Source of the DNA: Stutzerimonas stutzeri | Lineage (GTDB): Bacteria > Pseudomonadota > Gammaproteobacteria > Pseudomonadales > Pseudomonadaceae | Length of the DNA: 64,000 bases | NCBI RefSeq assembly: GCF_000219605.1 | Contig: NC_015740.1 | Span: 2,232,001 to 2,296,000, forward strand | Direction of reading: 5' to 3' | In this document: one piece after another, positions 7,818 through 16,815 of the stretch | Position numbering within the stretch: position 1 is the stretch's first letter | Layout: the number at the start of each line of letters is the position of its first letter | Notes under the pieces: model-generated | Database searches by the model: none | What the model was told of the DNA's origin: nothing | The model's input: the letters and a program-made list of their open reading frames with translations, nothing else | Program-made: the position numbers and the translations under genes

Positions 7818-8795
7818 ATGAACCACCAGATCCGTATCGGCCTGTTCGGCATCACCCTGGCAGGCGCGCTGACAATGGCGAGCCCAGGCGCGCTCGCCCA
7901 GGAGCGTTTCGTCACCATCGGCACCGGCGGCCAGACCGGCGTGTACTACACCGCCGGCCAGTCGGTGTGCCGCTTCCTCAATCGCGCGGAGGTGAAGCCG
8001 GCCATCAAGTGCAACGCACCCTCCACCGCCGGCAGTGTGACCAACATCGTGGCGTTGCAGAATGGTGAGTACGATTTCGGTTTCATCCAGTCCGACCATC
8101 AGCACAAGGCCTTGCAAGGCCTGGCCCCGTTCGACCGCGACGGTGCCGTCGACGAGCTACGCGCGGTGTTCTCGCTGCAATCGGAAATTCTCACCGTGGT
8201 GGTGCGCGAGGACAGCGGCATCCGTGATCTGGATGGCCTGGAAGGCAAACGCGTGAACATCGGTGTGCCCGGCTCCGGCAGCCGCGATACCTTCGAGGAA
8301 GTCATGAAGGCCAAAGGCTGGAGCAATGCCAGCTTCGCCCTGGCCGCCGAACTCAAACCCGCAGAGATGGCCTCGGCACTGGGCGACAACAACCTGGATG
8401 CCATCACCTATGTGGTGGGCCATCCCAGTGGTGCGATCCAGGAGGCACTGACGAACGTGAAGGCGCGGATCATCCCGGTCGAGGGCGAGGCGATCGACGC
8501 CCTGCTCGCCAAGGCCGACTACTACAGCGCGGCGCCGATCCCCGGCGGGCTCTATCCGGGCGTCGATGACGCGGTCCCTTCGATCGGCGGCAAGGCGGTT
8601 ATGGCCACCACCAGCAAGACCGACCCCGAAGTCGTCTACCAGCTGGTCAAGTCGGTGTTCGACAACCTCGAACGATTCAAGCGCCTGCATCCGGCCTTCG
8701 CCGAGCTTCAAGCCGAGGACATGATCCGCGTCGGCCTGACCGCGCCCCTGCACGAGGGCGCGGAACGTTACTACCGGGAAAAAGGCTGGCTGTGA
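7818..8795 (+). CDS. TAXI-family TRAP transporter solute-binding protein
   Basis: This 325-residue periplasmic protein has a signal peptide ending ALAQ at about residue 27. The mature sequence opens ERFVTIGTGGQTGVYYTAGQSVCRFLNR, the TAXI-family hallmark. Later come CNAPSTAGSVTNIVALQNGEYDFGFIQSD, VNIGVPGSGSRDTFEEVM and a C-terminal LHEGAERYYREKGWL. TAXI proteins normally feed a fused 4TM-12TM TRAP permease and often bind glutamate or related acids. No such permease follows: the next gene, on the opposite strand, is a TonB receptor. The protein must therefore use a permease encoded elsewhere. It lies 46 bp after the dadA-like gene on the same strand, with AAGAGGGAAC as ribosome binding site. 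Confidence 0.9.
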   Translation: MNHQIRIGLFGITLAGALTMASPGALAQERFVTIGTGGQTGVYYTAGQSVCRFLNRAEVKPAIKCNAPSTAGSVTNIVALQNGEYDFGFIQSDHQHKALQGLAPFDRDGAVDELRAVFSLQSEILTVVVREDSGIRDLDGLEGKRVNIGVPGSGSRDTFEEVMKAKGWSNASFALAAELKPAEMASALGDNNLDAITYVVGHPSGAIQEALTNVKARIIPVEGEAIDALLAKADYYSAAPIPGGLYPGVDDAVPSIGGKAVMATTSKTDPEVVYQLVKSVFDNLERFKRLHPAFAELQAEDMIRVGLTAPLHEGAERYYREKGWL

Positions 8796-8810
8796 CGCAG
8801 CCGACCGCCG

Positions 8811-10922
8811 TCAGAGCGCCAGGGACAGGCTCAGGCTGAGGTTGCGCGGATCGCCCGGCATCACCCAGACGTTGCTGTACGAGCGCTCGTAGTAGGTACG
8901 GTCGAAGGCGTTGTTCAGGTTGACTCCCAGCGTCAGGTTCTGCGTGGCCTGGTAGCGCGCGAGCAGGTCGACCGTGGTGTAGGACGGCAGTTCGAAGTCG
9001 CTGTGGGCCTGCCCTGCCCGATCGCCAACATAGTTCAGCGCACCGCCCAGGGAAAGACCGCGCAGATCGCCATCCTGGAACTCGTAGGTGGTCAGCAGGC
9101 TGCCGCTGTGGCGCGGCACGTTGAGCAGGCGACTGCCGCGCGCCAGGGTGTTGTCGCGGGTCACTTCCGCATCCACGTAGGCGTAGGCGCCGATCACTCG
9201 AATGGCGTCGGTGAGCTGGCCGGCGAGCTGCAGATCCACACCACGGCTGCGAACTTCGCCCGCAGCGATCTGGAAGCCATCGTTGGCCGGATCGCTGGTC
9301 AGCACATTCTCCTTGGTCAGGTGGAATGCCGCGGCGGTCAGGCCCAGACGGCCATCGAACAGGTCGAGTTTGACGCCCGCCTCGTAGCCCATGCCCTCTT
9401 CCGGATCGAAGGTCGCGCCACTGGCAGCGGCTCCGTTGTTCGGTTTGAACGACTGCGAAGCGTTGGCGAACAAGCCGACCTCCGGCAACAGCTGGTAGAG
9501 CACGCCGACCCGAGGCGTGATCTTTTCGTGCGTCTGCTCGGCTCGCCGACCGCTCACCTCGTTGTCCAGGCGCTGCTCGTAATGGTCGTAACGGGCCCCC
9601 ACCACGCCGAACAGCTTGTCGGTCAGACGCATCTGGTCCTGCAGATTCAGTGCGCGGTTGTGCACCAACTCGTTGCGATCGACCGTGCGGGCCGGATTGA
9701 ACGCCGGTCGCGGTGAGCCATAGACGGGATTGTAGAGGTCGATGCTGCGCAGGTTGTCGGAGCGCAGCATGAATTCGCTCAAGGCATAGCGTTCGTACTC
9801 GGTGCCGATCAGCAGCTGATGTTCGATCGAACCGGTGTCCACCCGGCCGTGCAGCTCCAGTTGGGTGATCGCGTCCTGCCAGTCATAGTCGCGATAGCGC
9901 AAGTTGCGCGACAGCGTTCGGCCGTCTGCTGCGACCGCCGCTGCTTCGGTGGCATAGCCGTCCATGCGCCCCTGCTTGTAGTGACTGGCCAGGCGCAGTG
10001 TCCAGACCTCGTTGAGGTCGTGTTCGAGTTCGGCCTGCAGCGTTTCGTTGTCGTTGCTGATCGGACCATCGGAGGGTTCGCCATAGAATGCCGAGCGGGA
10101 CACCCGGCCCAGGTTGCCGCCGGGTGCGACCACCCCGCGGTCGAAGGTCTGCCGGTTGCGCACCACCTCAGCCTGCACCAGCAACCGCGTATCGGGACTC
10201 AGCTCCCAGCTGAAGGACGGCGCCACGAACTGCCGCTCGGATTCGCGATGGTCGCGGAAACTCTTGTTGTCTTCGACGGCGATGTTCATGCGGTACAGCA
10301 TATTGCCGTCTTCACCCAGCGGCGTGTTCAAGTCCAACGCGCTGCGGTAGCGATCCCAACGCCCGGCGCTCAGGTCGAGACGGGCGAAGCTATCCAGCTG
10401 CGGCCGCTTGCTGACGATGTTGAGGGTGCCGCCCGGATCGCCACGGCCGTACAGGCTGGCGGACGGTCCCTTGAGAACCTCGACACGTTCGATGCTCGCC
10501 GCGTCCGGCGGGTTCATGTAGCCCCGGTTGACGCTGAAGCCATCCTTGTAAAACTCGCTGGTGGTCAACCCGCGGACGCTGTACTCGTACATCGTAAGGC
10601 CGCCGAAGTCGTTCTGCCGTGCAACGCCCCCGGCGAAGTCCAGCGCCCTTTCCACTCGCGGGCTGTCCAGGTCGTCCAGCACCGAGGCCGGGACGACGCT
10701 GATCGACTGCGGTATTTCCTCGATGGGCGTATCGGTCCTGGTGGCACTGCGCGTGCGCTTGGCGCGATAACCCTGCACCGGTCCGTCGGCACGTTCCTGA
10801 TCGGCAGTGATGACGACCGAATCCAGCACCGCCGCCTCCTGCGCGCCCGCCAGCGGCGCACCCGCCAGCATCAATGCCGCTCCGGCACCCACCCACTTCA
10901 ATACCGCGACTTTCTCACTCAT
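8811..10922 (-). CDS. TonB-dependent siderophore/metallophore outer-membrane receptor
   Basis: This 703-residue outer-membrane receptor has a signal peptide (cut near AGAQ, residue 28) and a TonB-box-like SVVITAD. Its plug domain contains IPQSISVVPASVLDDL, YSVRGLTTSEFYKDG and IERVEVLKGPSASLYGRGDPGGTLNIVSKRP. A 22-strand barrel follows, ending in LSLSLSLAL, the aromatic-poor terminal strand of this subfamily. It imports a metal chelate using TonB energy. There is no N-terminal signalling extension, so it is not a FecA/FpvA-type sensor receptor. A Zur-like palindrome lies 24 bp upstream of the ATG, which points to zinc control and a zincophore-type ligand (CntO/ZrmA-like), rather than a plain Fe siderophore. 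No biosynthesis gene is nearby. Ligand identity is inferred. Confidence 0.9.
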   Translation of the reverse strand: MSEKVAVLKWVGAGAALMLAGAPLAGAQEAAVLDSVVITADQERADGPVQGYRAKRTRSATRTDTPIEEIPQSISVVPASVLDDLDSPRVERALDFAGGVARQNDFGGLTMYEYSVRGLTTSEFYKDGFSVNRGYMNPPDAASIERVEVLKGPSASLYGRGDPGGTLNIVSKRPQLDSFARLDLSAGRWDRYRSALDLNTPLGEDGNMLYRMNIAVEDNKSFRDHRESERQFVAPSFSWELSPDTRLLVQAEVVRNRQTFDRGVVAPGGNLGRVSRSAFYGEPSDGPISNDNETLQAELEHDLNEVWTLRLASHYKQGRMDGYATEAAAVAADGRTLSRNLRYRDYDWQDAITQLELHGRVDTGSIEHQLLIGTEYERYALSEFMLRSDNLRSIDLYNPVYGSPRPAFNPARTVDRNELVHNRALNLQDQMRLTDKLFGVVGARYDHYEQRLDNEVSGRRAEQTHEKITPRVGVLYQLLPEVGLFANASQSFKPNNGAAASGATFDPEEGMGYEAGVKLDLFDGRLGLTAAAFHLTKENVLTSDPANDGFQIAAGEVRSRGVDLQLAGQLTDAIRVIGAYAYVDAEVTRDNTLARGSRLLNVPRHSGSLLTTYEFQDGDLRGLSLGGALNYVGDRAGQAHSDFELPSYTTVDLLARYQATQNLTLGVNLNNAFDRTYYERSYSNVWVMPGDPRNLSLSLSLAL

Positions 10923-10945
10923 GCCTAATGCTCAAAGGTAACGAC

Positions 10946-10958
10946 GTTATATCGTAAC
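10946..10958. promoter_or_regulatory. Zur-like box upstream of the TonB receptor gene
   Basis: GTTATATCGTAAC matches 10 of 12 defined positions of GTTATAnTATAAC, the Zur core I recall for gammaproteobacteria. It is a dyad with GTTA/TAAC arms placed 24-36 bp upstream of the receptor start. No GATAAT-type Fur box is visible nearby. Confidence 0.4.
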
Positions 10959-11252
10959 AATGCTGTCCGTTTGGCTTGGCGCTGTCAATGGAACGATTCG
11001 CATCTGCTTCGCCGCGAAAGGCCAATGCCTCGATCGCTGCGTGCGGCCCTGCTTACTCCGATGGCGTAGCTATGCGACAATGCGCGCCTTTCGCTCGGCC
11101 GCAATCCCCGCATTCGTTCTGACAGCCGGCCTCCGTCGCTGTCGTTCTCCTCAACACTGCAGGATCACCAGCTCCTTCGCTGCGAGCTGGAGCGCCGAGT
11201 ATTGCTGCCGGATCGGCGATGCACGCCGCCACATACATTGATAGGTAAGTCC
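10959..11252 (+). other. Intergenic leader between the TonB receptor and ybiT
   Basis: About 290 bp separate the Zur-like box from the ybiT start. I see a CGACAATGCGCGCC pseudomonad-type -10 region near 11077-11090, which could start a ybiT transcript with a leader of about 160 nt. I see no convincing riboswitch, attenuator or small ORF. Confidence 0.3.
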
Positions 11253-12842
11253 TTGATCTCCACCGCCAACATCACCATGCAGTTCGGTGCCAAGCCGCTG
11301 TTCGAAAACGTCTCCGTCAAATTCGGCGGCGGCAACCGCTACGGTCTCATCGGCGCCAACGGCTGCGGCAAGTCGACCTTCATGAAGATCCTCGGTGGCG
11401 AGCTGGAGCCATCGGCCGGCCAGGTGATGCTCGAGCCCAACGTGCGTCTGGGCAAGCTGCGCCAGGATCAGTTCGCCTATGAAGATTTCAGCGTGATCGA
11501 CACGGTGATCATGGGTCACACCGAGCTGTGGAAGGTGAAGGCCGAGCGCGACCGCATCTACTCGCTGCCGGAAATGAGCGAAGAAGACGGCATGGCTGTC
11601 GCCGAGCTGGAGGTGCAGTTCGCCGAGTTCGACGGCTACACCGCGGAATCGCGCGCCGGCGAGCTGCTGCTCGGCCTCGGCATCCCGCTCGATCAGCATT
11701 TCGGCCCGATGAGTGCCGTGGCGCCCGGCTGGAAGCTGCGCGTATTGCTGGCCCAGGCGCTGTTCTCCGACCCGGAAGTGCTGCTACTGGACGAACCGAC
11801 CAACCACCTGGACATCAACACCATCCGCTGGCTGGAATCGATTCTCACGGCGCGCAACAGCACCATGATCATCATTTCCCACGACCGCCACTTCCTCAAC
11901 AGCGTCTGCACCCACATGGCCGACCTGGATTATGGCGAGCTGCGGCTGTTCCCGGGCAACTACGACGAATACATGACCGCCGCGACCCAGGCCCGTGAAC
12001 GTCTGCTGTCGGACAACGCCAAGAAGAAGGCGCAGATCGCCGAACTGCAGACCTTCGTCAGCCGCTTCTCGGCCAACGCCTCCAAGGCCAAGCAGGCCAC
12101 CAGCCGCGCGAAGCTGATCGACAAGATCCAGCTCGACGAAGTGAAGCCGTCCAGTCGCGTCAGCCCGTTCATCCGTTTCGAGCAGTACAAGAAGCTGCAT
12201 CGCCAGGCGGTCACGCTGGAGCGCGTCAGCCAGGGCTATGACGGCACGCCGCTGTTCCGAAACCTGGATCTGCAGGTCGAAGCCGGCGAGCGCGTGGCCA
12301 TCATCGGTCCGAACGGCATCGGCAAGACCACCCTGCTGCGCACTCTAGTCGGTGAATTGCCACCCATGTCCGGTGAAGTGAAATGGACCGAAAGTGCCGA
12401 CGTGGGCTATTTCGCCCAGGACCACGCCGAGGACTTCGAGGACGACGTCACCCTCTTCGACTGGATGGGCCAGTGGACCCAGGGCGGCGAACAGCTGGTG
12501 CGCGGTACCCTTGGCCGCATGCTGTTCTCTAACGACGAGATCAACAAATCGGTCAAGGTCATTTCCGGTGGTGAACAGGGCCGCATGCTGTTCGGCAAGC
12601 TGATCCTGAAGAAGCCCAACGTGCTGGTGATGGACGAACCGACCAACCACCTGGACATGGAATCCATCGAGGCGCTGAACCTGGCGCTGGAGAACTATCC
12701 GGGCACGCTGATCTTCGTCAGCCATGACCGCGAATTCGTCAGCTCCCTGGCCACACGCATCATCGAACTGTCGGAGAACGGCGTCACCGATTTCAGCGGC
12801 AGCTACGACGACTACCTGCGCAGCCAGGGCGTACAGGTCTGA
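11253..12842 (+). CDS. ybiT: ABC-F family ATPase YbiT
   Basis: This 529-residue soluble protein has two ABC ATPase domains and no membrane segments. Domain 1 has Walker [10 protein letters not shown] near residue 36 and [11 protein letters not shown]. Domain 2 has GPNGIGKTT and [11 protein letters not shown], with the ABC-F linker between them ([42 protein letters not shown]). ABC-F proteins bind the ribosomal E site and adjust translation. The sequence matches the YbiT branch ([35 protein letters not shown]). The start is probably TTG at 11253, giving (M)[11 protein letters not shown] as in pseudomonad homologues, with GGTAAG just upstream. The longer frame from 11202 has no support. A strong terminator follows. 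Confidence 0.93.
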   Translation: MISTANITMQFGAKPLFENVSVKFGGGNRYGLIGANGCGKSTFMKILGGELEPSAGQVMLEPNVRLGKLRQDQFAYEDFSVIDTVIMGHTELWKVKAERDRIYSLPEMSEEDGMAVAELEVQFAEFDGYTAESRAGELLLGLGIPLDQHFGPMSAVAPGWKLRVLLAQALFSDPEVLLLDEPTNHLDINTIRWLESILTARNSTMIIISHDRHFLNSVCTHMADLDYGELRLFPGNYDEYMTAATQARERLLSDNAKKKAQIAELQTFVSRFSANASKAKQATSRAKLIDKIQLDEVKPSSRVSPFIRFEQYKKLHRQAVTLERVSQGYDGTPLFRNLDLQVEAGERVAIIGPNGIGKTTLLRTLVGELPPMSGEVKWTESADVGYFAQDHAEDFEDDVTLFDWMGQWTQGGEQLVRGTLGRMLFSNDEINKSVKVISGGEQGRMLFGKLILKKPNVLVMDEPTNHLDMESIEALNLALENYPGTLIFVSHDREFVSSLATRIIELSENGVTDFSGSYDDYLRSQGVQV

Positions 12843-12862
12843 CCGTCGAATCAGCCCCCAAA

Positions 12863-12888
12863 AAAAGCCCCGCACTAGCGGGGCTTTT
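12863..12888. terminator. Bidirectional rho-independent terminator between ybiT and uppP
   Basis: The arms AAAAGCCCCGC (12863-12873) and GCGGGGCTTTT (12878-12888) form a perfect 11-bp stem around an ACTA loop, with a T-run on one side and an A-run on the other. It lies 20 bp after the ybiT stop and 15 bp after the convergent uppP stop. Confidence 0.92.
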
Positions 12889-12903
12889 CATTTCTTTGAC
12901 GCT

Positions 12904-13734
12904 CTAGCCGACAGCCGTGCTCCAGTCGATCATGCCCAGCTGCCAGGTCGCCAGGATCAGCAACCCGAAACCGATCCGGTACCAGGCAAACGCGGCATAG
13001 CTGTGGTTGCCGATGAATTTCAGCAGTGCCCGCACGGCCAGCATGGCGAAGATGAACGAAGTGACGAAGCCGATGGCGAACACGGCAAAGTCACCCGGCT
13101 GGAACAGATCGCGATACTTGTAGCCGGAGTAAACCGCAGCACCGACCATGGTGGGCATTGCCAGAAAGAACGAGAACTCGGTGGCGGCCTTGCGCGACAG
13201 GCCGAACAGCAGCCCGCCGATAATGGTCGAGCCCGACCGCGAGGTGCCCGGCACCAGCGCCAGACACTGAGCGAAACCGACCTTCAAGGCCAGTGTCCAG
13301 GTCATGTCATCGACTGTCTCGGCGCGGATCGCGTGGTCACGACGCTCGGCCCAGAGCATGACGATGCCTCCGATGACCAGCGCGGCGGCCACGGTGATCG
13401 GGTTGAACAGGTATTCGTGAATCAGATCGGCAAAGGCGACGCCGAGCACCACGGCCGGCATGAAGGCAATCAGCAGGTTGACGGTGAACTTCTGTGCCTG
13501 ACGCTCCTTGGGCAGGCCGACCACCACGTCGATGATCTTGCGCCGATACTCCCAGATCACCGCGAGGATCGCCCCCAGCTGAATGATGATATTGAAGGCC
13601 AGCGCGCGTTCGCCGCCAAAGCCGATCAGATCCGCCACGATGATCTGGTGACCGGTGCTGGAGACCGGAAGAAATTCGGTAATCCCCTCGACGACACCCA
13701 AGATCAGCGCCTGAATCGCAACCCAAAGATCCAT
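12904..13734 (-). CDS. uppP: Undecaprenyl-diphosphatase UppP (BacA)
   Basis: This 276-residue integral membrane enzyme dephosphorylates undecaprenyl diphosphate to recycle the lipid carrier of peptidoglycan synthesis. Both family signatures are present: [18 protein letters not shown] near residues 17-34, with its glutamate and histidine, and [17 protein letters not shown] around residues 160-176, with the catalytic arginine. About eight hydrophobic helices are visible and length fits the family (266-276). Overproduction of this protein gives bacitracin resistance in E. coli, hence the older name bacA. It stands alone, convergent with ybiT and divergent from the chemoreceptor gene. Confidence 0.95.
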   Translation of the reverse strand: MDLWVAIQALILGVVEGITEFLPVSSTGHQIIVADLIGFGGERALAFNIIIQLGAILAVIWEYRRKIIDVVVGLPKERQAQKFTVNLLIAFMPAVVLGVAFADLIHEYLFNPITVAAALVIGGIVMLWAERRDHAIRAETVDDMTWTLALKVGFAQCLALVPGTSRSGSTIIGGLLFGLSRKAATEFSFFLAMPTMVGAAVYSGYKYRDLFQPGDFAVFAIGFVTSFIFAMLAVRALLKFIGNHSYAAFAWYRIGFGLLILATWQLGMIDWSTAVG

Positions 13735-13993
13735 CTATTCCCCTACAGCGATGCAGTCCATCGCGACTCAATGCAACCAAGGTATATGTCAGAAAGCCAT
13801 CTGGCCGGCTGTTCTGACTCGTCCAGGAGAATTAAATTCCTCGACGGACGACAAAAGGGGGCTCATTTTTAGCCACGCGCGGCCGAAAAGCTACTCAGAG
13901 TGCCGCGGCACGACCGCTATGAGAGGTCGGAGCGATGCGCTAGCACCGACCCGTCAGATACAACGATAAGAAAGAAACCTCAGGAGCCTATTC
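13735..13993 (+). other. Intergenic region between uppP and the chemoreceptor gene
   Basis: These 259 bp separate divergent genes. I see an A/T-rich patch (13825-13870) that may hold the promoters, and the chemoreceptor ribosome binding site (CAGGAG near 13981). No palindrome or coding sequence convinces me. Confidence 0.3.
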
Positions 13994-15628
13994 ATGAATC
14001 TGCTGCGCAATGTCCCCATCAGCAAGCGCCTCTGGCTGATCCCCGTGGTCGCCGTGGTCATGCTGTTCATTCTCGGCATGCTGATGATTCAGCAAGTCCG
14101 CTCCGACCTGTACCGCGGCAAGCAGGAAGCGACCCGCAACGTCGTGGAAGCAGCCGCCGGTGTGTTCGAGCACTACCACAAGCTCGAAACCAGCGGAGCC
14201 ATGACCACGGCCGACGCTCAGCAGGCCGCCATCGAGCAGATTCGCCTGCTCCGCTACGACGGTCAGGACTACTTCTGGATCAACGATCTCGGCCCGAAGA
14301 TGATCATGCATCCGATGCAGCCGAAGCTCGACGGTCAGGATCTGTCGAAGATCAAGGACCCGGAAGGCAAGGAGCTGTTCAACGAGATGGTCGCCATTGC
14401 CCGGCGTGACGGCGCCGGACTGGTGGACTACATGTGGGCCAAGCCCGGTGAAGAGAACCCGGTTCCGAAGATCTCCTACGTGCAGCTGTTCAAACCCTGG
14501 GGCTGGATCATCGGTTCCGGCATCTATGTGGACGACGTCGAGCAGGAGTTCTGGAACTACCTGACGCGCTTCTCGCTGATCGGCCTGCTGATCTCGGCAA
14601 TCATGGCGGTTCTGGTCGCCATCCTGATTCGCAGCATCGTCCGACCGCTGCGCCATACCATGGCGGCCATGGCCAATATTGCCAGCGGCGAAGCCGACCT
14701 GACCCGCACGCTGGACGTCTCCGGCAACGATGAGCTGACCACCCTGGGGCGCGACTTCAATCGCTTCACCCAGAAGCTGCGCACCGTCGTCGGCCAGCTG
14801 TTCGAGACTTCCGGCGCGCTGGACCAGTCGTCCCGCGCGCTGAGCGAACTGTCCAGCCAGGCCCATGAGCAAAGTCAGCAGCAGATGCTGCAGATGGAAC
14901 AGGTCGCCACCGCGGTCAACGAAGTCACGTACGCTGTGCAGGAAGTGGCGAAGAATGCCGAACACGCTTCCACCGAAGTGGGCAGCGCGGAAAACCAGGC
15001 TGGCCAGGGACAACGCAACATCGAAACGAGCCTGCAGCAGATCGACGCGCTGTCGGCAACCATCGGCCAGGCGGTGGATGTGATCCAGTCGCTGGCCGAC
15101 GAAACCACCAAGATCGGTTCGGTGCTCGAGGTGATCGGCTCGATCGCCGAGCAGACCAACCTGCTCGCACTCAACGCCGCGATCGAGGCTGCCCGTGCCG
15201 GCGAACAAGGCCGTGGCTTCGCCGTGGTGGCCGACGAGGTCCGCCTGCTGGCGCAGCGCACCCAGCAGTCGACTGCCGAGATTCACAGCATGATCGAACG
15301 CCTGCAGAAGAACTCCGGCGCCGCGGTGAACGTCATCATGGAAAGCAATCGCGCCTCCCAGCTCACCGTCGAGCAAGCCAGTCAGGCCGGCGAAAGTCTC
15401 GGTGAGATCGCCCAGGCGCTGCGCAACCTTTCCGGCCTGAACGCCTCCATTGCCAGCGCAACGCTGCAGCAGTCCCACGTGGTGGAAGACATCAACCAGA
15501 ACGTGACCCAGACCGCCGGACTCGCGCAGGAAAGCACCTTGGCCGCCGAGCAATCCAGCGAAGCCGGCAAGCGACTCGGCGAACTCGCCGGTCAGCTGAA
15601 TCGCCTGCTGAGCCAGTTCCGCGTCTGA
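13994..15628 (+). CDS. Methyl-accepting chemotaxis protein with a single-Cache sensor domain
   Basis: This 544-residue chemoreceptor has TM1 at about residues 14-33 and a periplasmic single Cache domain (residues 35-180) with [21 protein letters not shown] and [17 protein letters not shown], as in the sCache_2 family. TM2 is at about 188-210. A HAMP domain follows (residues 211-265), then the signalling coiled coil with the conserved tip [32 protein letters not shown] near 388-420. There is no C-terminal CheR/CheB pentapeptide. sCache_2 receptors often sense small organic acids; P. aeruginosa CtpM (malate) is the kind of relative to compare. It directs flagellar behaviour through CheA/CheW encoded elsewhere. 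The ligand is inferred. Confidence 0.92.
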   Translation: MNLLRNVPISKRLWLIPVVAVVMLFILGMLMIQQVRSDLYRGKQEATRNVVEAAAGVFEHYHKLETSGAMTTADAQQAAIEQIRLLRYDGQDYFWINDLGPKMIMHPMQPKLDGQDLSKIKDPEGKELFNEMVAIARRDGAGLVDYMWAKPGEENPVPKISYVQLFKPWGWIIGSGIYVDDVEQEFWNYLTRFSLIGLLISAIMAVLVAILIRSIVRPLRHTMAAMANIASGEADLTRTLDVSGNDELTTLGRDFNRFTQKLRTVVGQLFETSGALDQSSRALSELSSQAHEQSQQQMLQMEQVATAVNEVTYAVQEVAKNAEHASTEVGSAENQAGQGQRNIETSLQQIDALSATIGQAVDVIQSLADETTKIGSVLEVIGSIAEQTNLLALNAAIEAARAGEQGRGFAVVADEVRLLAQRTQQSTAEIHSMIERLQKNSGAAVNVIMESNRASQLTVEQASQAGESLGEIAQALRNLSGLNASIASATLQQSHVVEDINQNVTQTAGLAQESTLAAEQSSEAGKRLGELAGQLNRLLSQFRV

Positions 15629-15636
15629 CCGCCTCT

Positions 15637-15663
15637 GCGGCTCGCCCAGCGTGGGCGAGCCGC
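15637..15663 (+). terminator. Strong GC hairpin after the chemoreceptor gene
   Basis: A perfect 12-bp stem, GCGGCTCGCCCA / TGGGCGAGCCGC, closes a 3-nt GCG loop nine bases after the stop codon. No T-run follows, so it is either a rho-assisted terminator or an mRNA 3' stabiliser. Confidence 0.6.
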
Positions 15664-16028
15664 ACGGCACCATCCTCTGGCACACCCCCTCCTCTCGGCA
15701 CCATGGTGAGGCCGAAACACACCAGCTGAACGACCGCGCCATTCGCGACAGGTTGTCGCAGCCGGATTTTTCCGTGACCTGGCGAGAACAACCGCATTCG
15801 TTCTGCCGAAAACGGTTTTTCCCGTATTTCCAGCGACTTAAGTCCGCTTACCGAACGACTGCCGGAGAACCGCCAGCCTTATACCTTTGGCTAATTGCAA
15901 AGGCCTTCAAATTTTTTCGAACTCGCATGTGACTCGCCAGTCCTCTGGGTACATCAACTGCAATGTAAGGCCAACGCCAACGAGCTTGGCTGTAGGTATT
16001 TTGGGTATCACACAGAGAGACATGCCCC
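15664..16028. other. AT-richer intergenic region of about 365 bp
   Basis: No credible ORF lies here. Composition is clearly more A/T-rich than its surroundings (15780-15990). A small dyad CCTTTG-N8-CAAAGG lies at 15884-15903. The stretch before the next ATG (15995-16028) looks like a promoter or leader. An unannotated small RNA would fit but has no direct support. Confidence 0.3.
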
Positions 16029-16298
16029 ATGCACACCCCGCTGCGTATCAACGAAGCCCTTTTGATCACCGACCGTGCGTTCAAGCCTTTCCAGTGCGTC
16101 GCCTGGACGCTGCCCGAAGGTAACGGTGAAGTCAGCATCACCGTCGTCGATCGCGACGAAGCCCGACTGCTCGGCCGCTGCAAGATGTCCAGCAGCGTAT
16201 TCACCGACCCGGTGAAACTGGGCGAAACCCTGGAAAAGACCCGCGCGCAGCTAAGCCGCGACGGTGCTCATTTCTCGCCCTGGCACATGCCTGAATAA
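16029..16298 (+). CDS. Conserved small hypothetical protein (89 aa)
   Basis: The 89-residue soluble protein begins MHTPLRINEALLITDRAFKP and has an even, globular composition (FQCVAWTLPEGNGEVSITVVDRDEARLLGRCKMSSS). It has neither signal peptide nor membrane segment. I do not recognise a domain; it looks like the many short proteins conserved only within Pseudomonas. Coding is supported by regular third-position GC, a proper hairpin terminator 19 bp after the stop and its own upstream leader. No ribosome binding site stronger than GAGAGACATG is visible. It is a single-gene transcription unit. Function is unknown. Confidence 0.75.
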   Translation: MHTPLRINEALLITDRAFKPFQCVAWTLPEGNGEVSITVVDRDEARLLGRCKMSSSVFTDPVKLGETLEKTRAQLSRDGAHFSPWHMPE

Positions 16299-16316
16299 CG
16301 ATGGGCAGCACGAATC

Positions 16317-16348
16317 AAGGCCTGCAGCCAACGCTCCAGGCCTTTTTT
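16317..16348 (+). terminator. Rho-independent terminator
   Basis: An 8-bp stem, AAGGCCTG / CAGGCCTT, with a 12-nt loop is followed by TTTTTT. It lies just after the small gene ending at 16298. Confidence 0.8.
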
Positions 16349-16440
16349 CATGCCCAGCGCTTGGCGGCACGCACCGTTCGCGACTGACCCATTCGCCCGT
16401 TTGGCGGTCTCAACACCAACGAGCGAAACAGGAGAAAACC

Positions 16441-16722
16441 ATGAAAGGTGCAGAAGCGTACGTGAACGATCAGTGGCAGAGCTGCGGGCTCGCTGACCTG
16501 CCTCAGGGCTCCAGCGCCCAAGCGGTCAAGCTGCACTTCATTGTCCCGCGCGACGTCCAGATGCCCGGGCTGATCGATCACATCAGCGAGATCGCTCAGC
16601 GCCATCTGAGCGAGGCCTACGAAGGGCGCAAGGTCACACGCAAGCCCGCCGTCGGTTCGGTGGTCGGAGATGGCACTGGCGATGGCATCGATCTGGAATT
16701 CGAGGTAGCGGCGGCGGAGTGA
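16441..16722 (+). CDS. Conserved hypothetical protein (93 aa)
   Basis: The 93-residue protein starts at an ATG preceded by CAGGAGAAAACC, an excellent ribosome binding site; a longer frame from 16264 runs through a terminator and is rejected. It is soluble and acidic, with a LHFIVPRDVQMPGLIDHISEIAQRHLSEAYEG segment and a glycine/aspartate-rich C-terminus (GSVVGDGTGDGIDLEFEV). I do not recognise the family. It stands between the small 16029 gene and the DUF421 membrane protein, all on the plus strand but separated by gaps, so a separate promoter is likely. Function is unknown. Confidence 0.75.
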   Translation: MKGAEAYVNDQWQSCGLADLPQGSSAQAVKLHFIVPRDVQMPGLIDHISEIAQRHLSEAYEGRKVTRKPAVGSVVGDGTGDGIDLEFEVAAAE

Positions 16723-16815
16723 CTGCGGCCTGCATTCGTCGACGCTGACGTTTCAGAATAGGTCGAATGCTATGCCTGCCGGCCATGCGCCGGCTTCTCG
16801 GAAGGACGATCCCAG

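Noticed and set aside
13751..13969. A 72-codon plus-strand ORF between uppP and the chemoreceptor gene
   Set aside because: No ribosome binding site, irregular composition (many Arg, Ser and Cys), and no recognisable domain. It is a chance frame.
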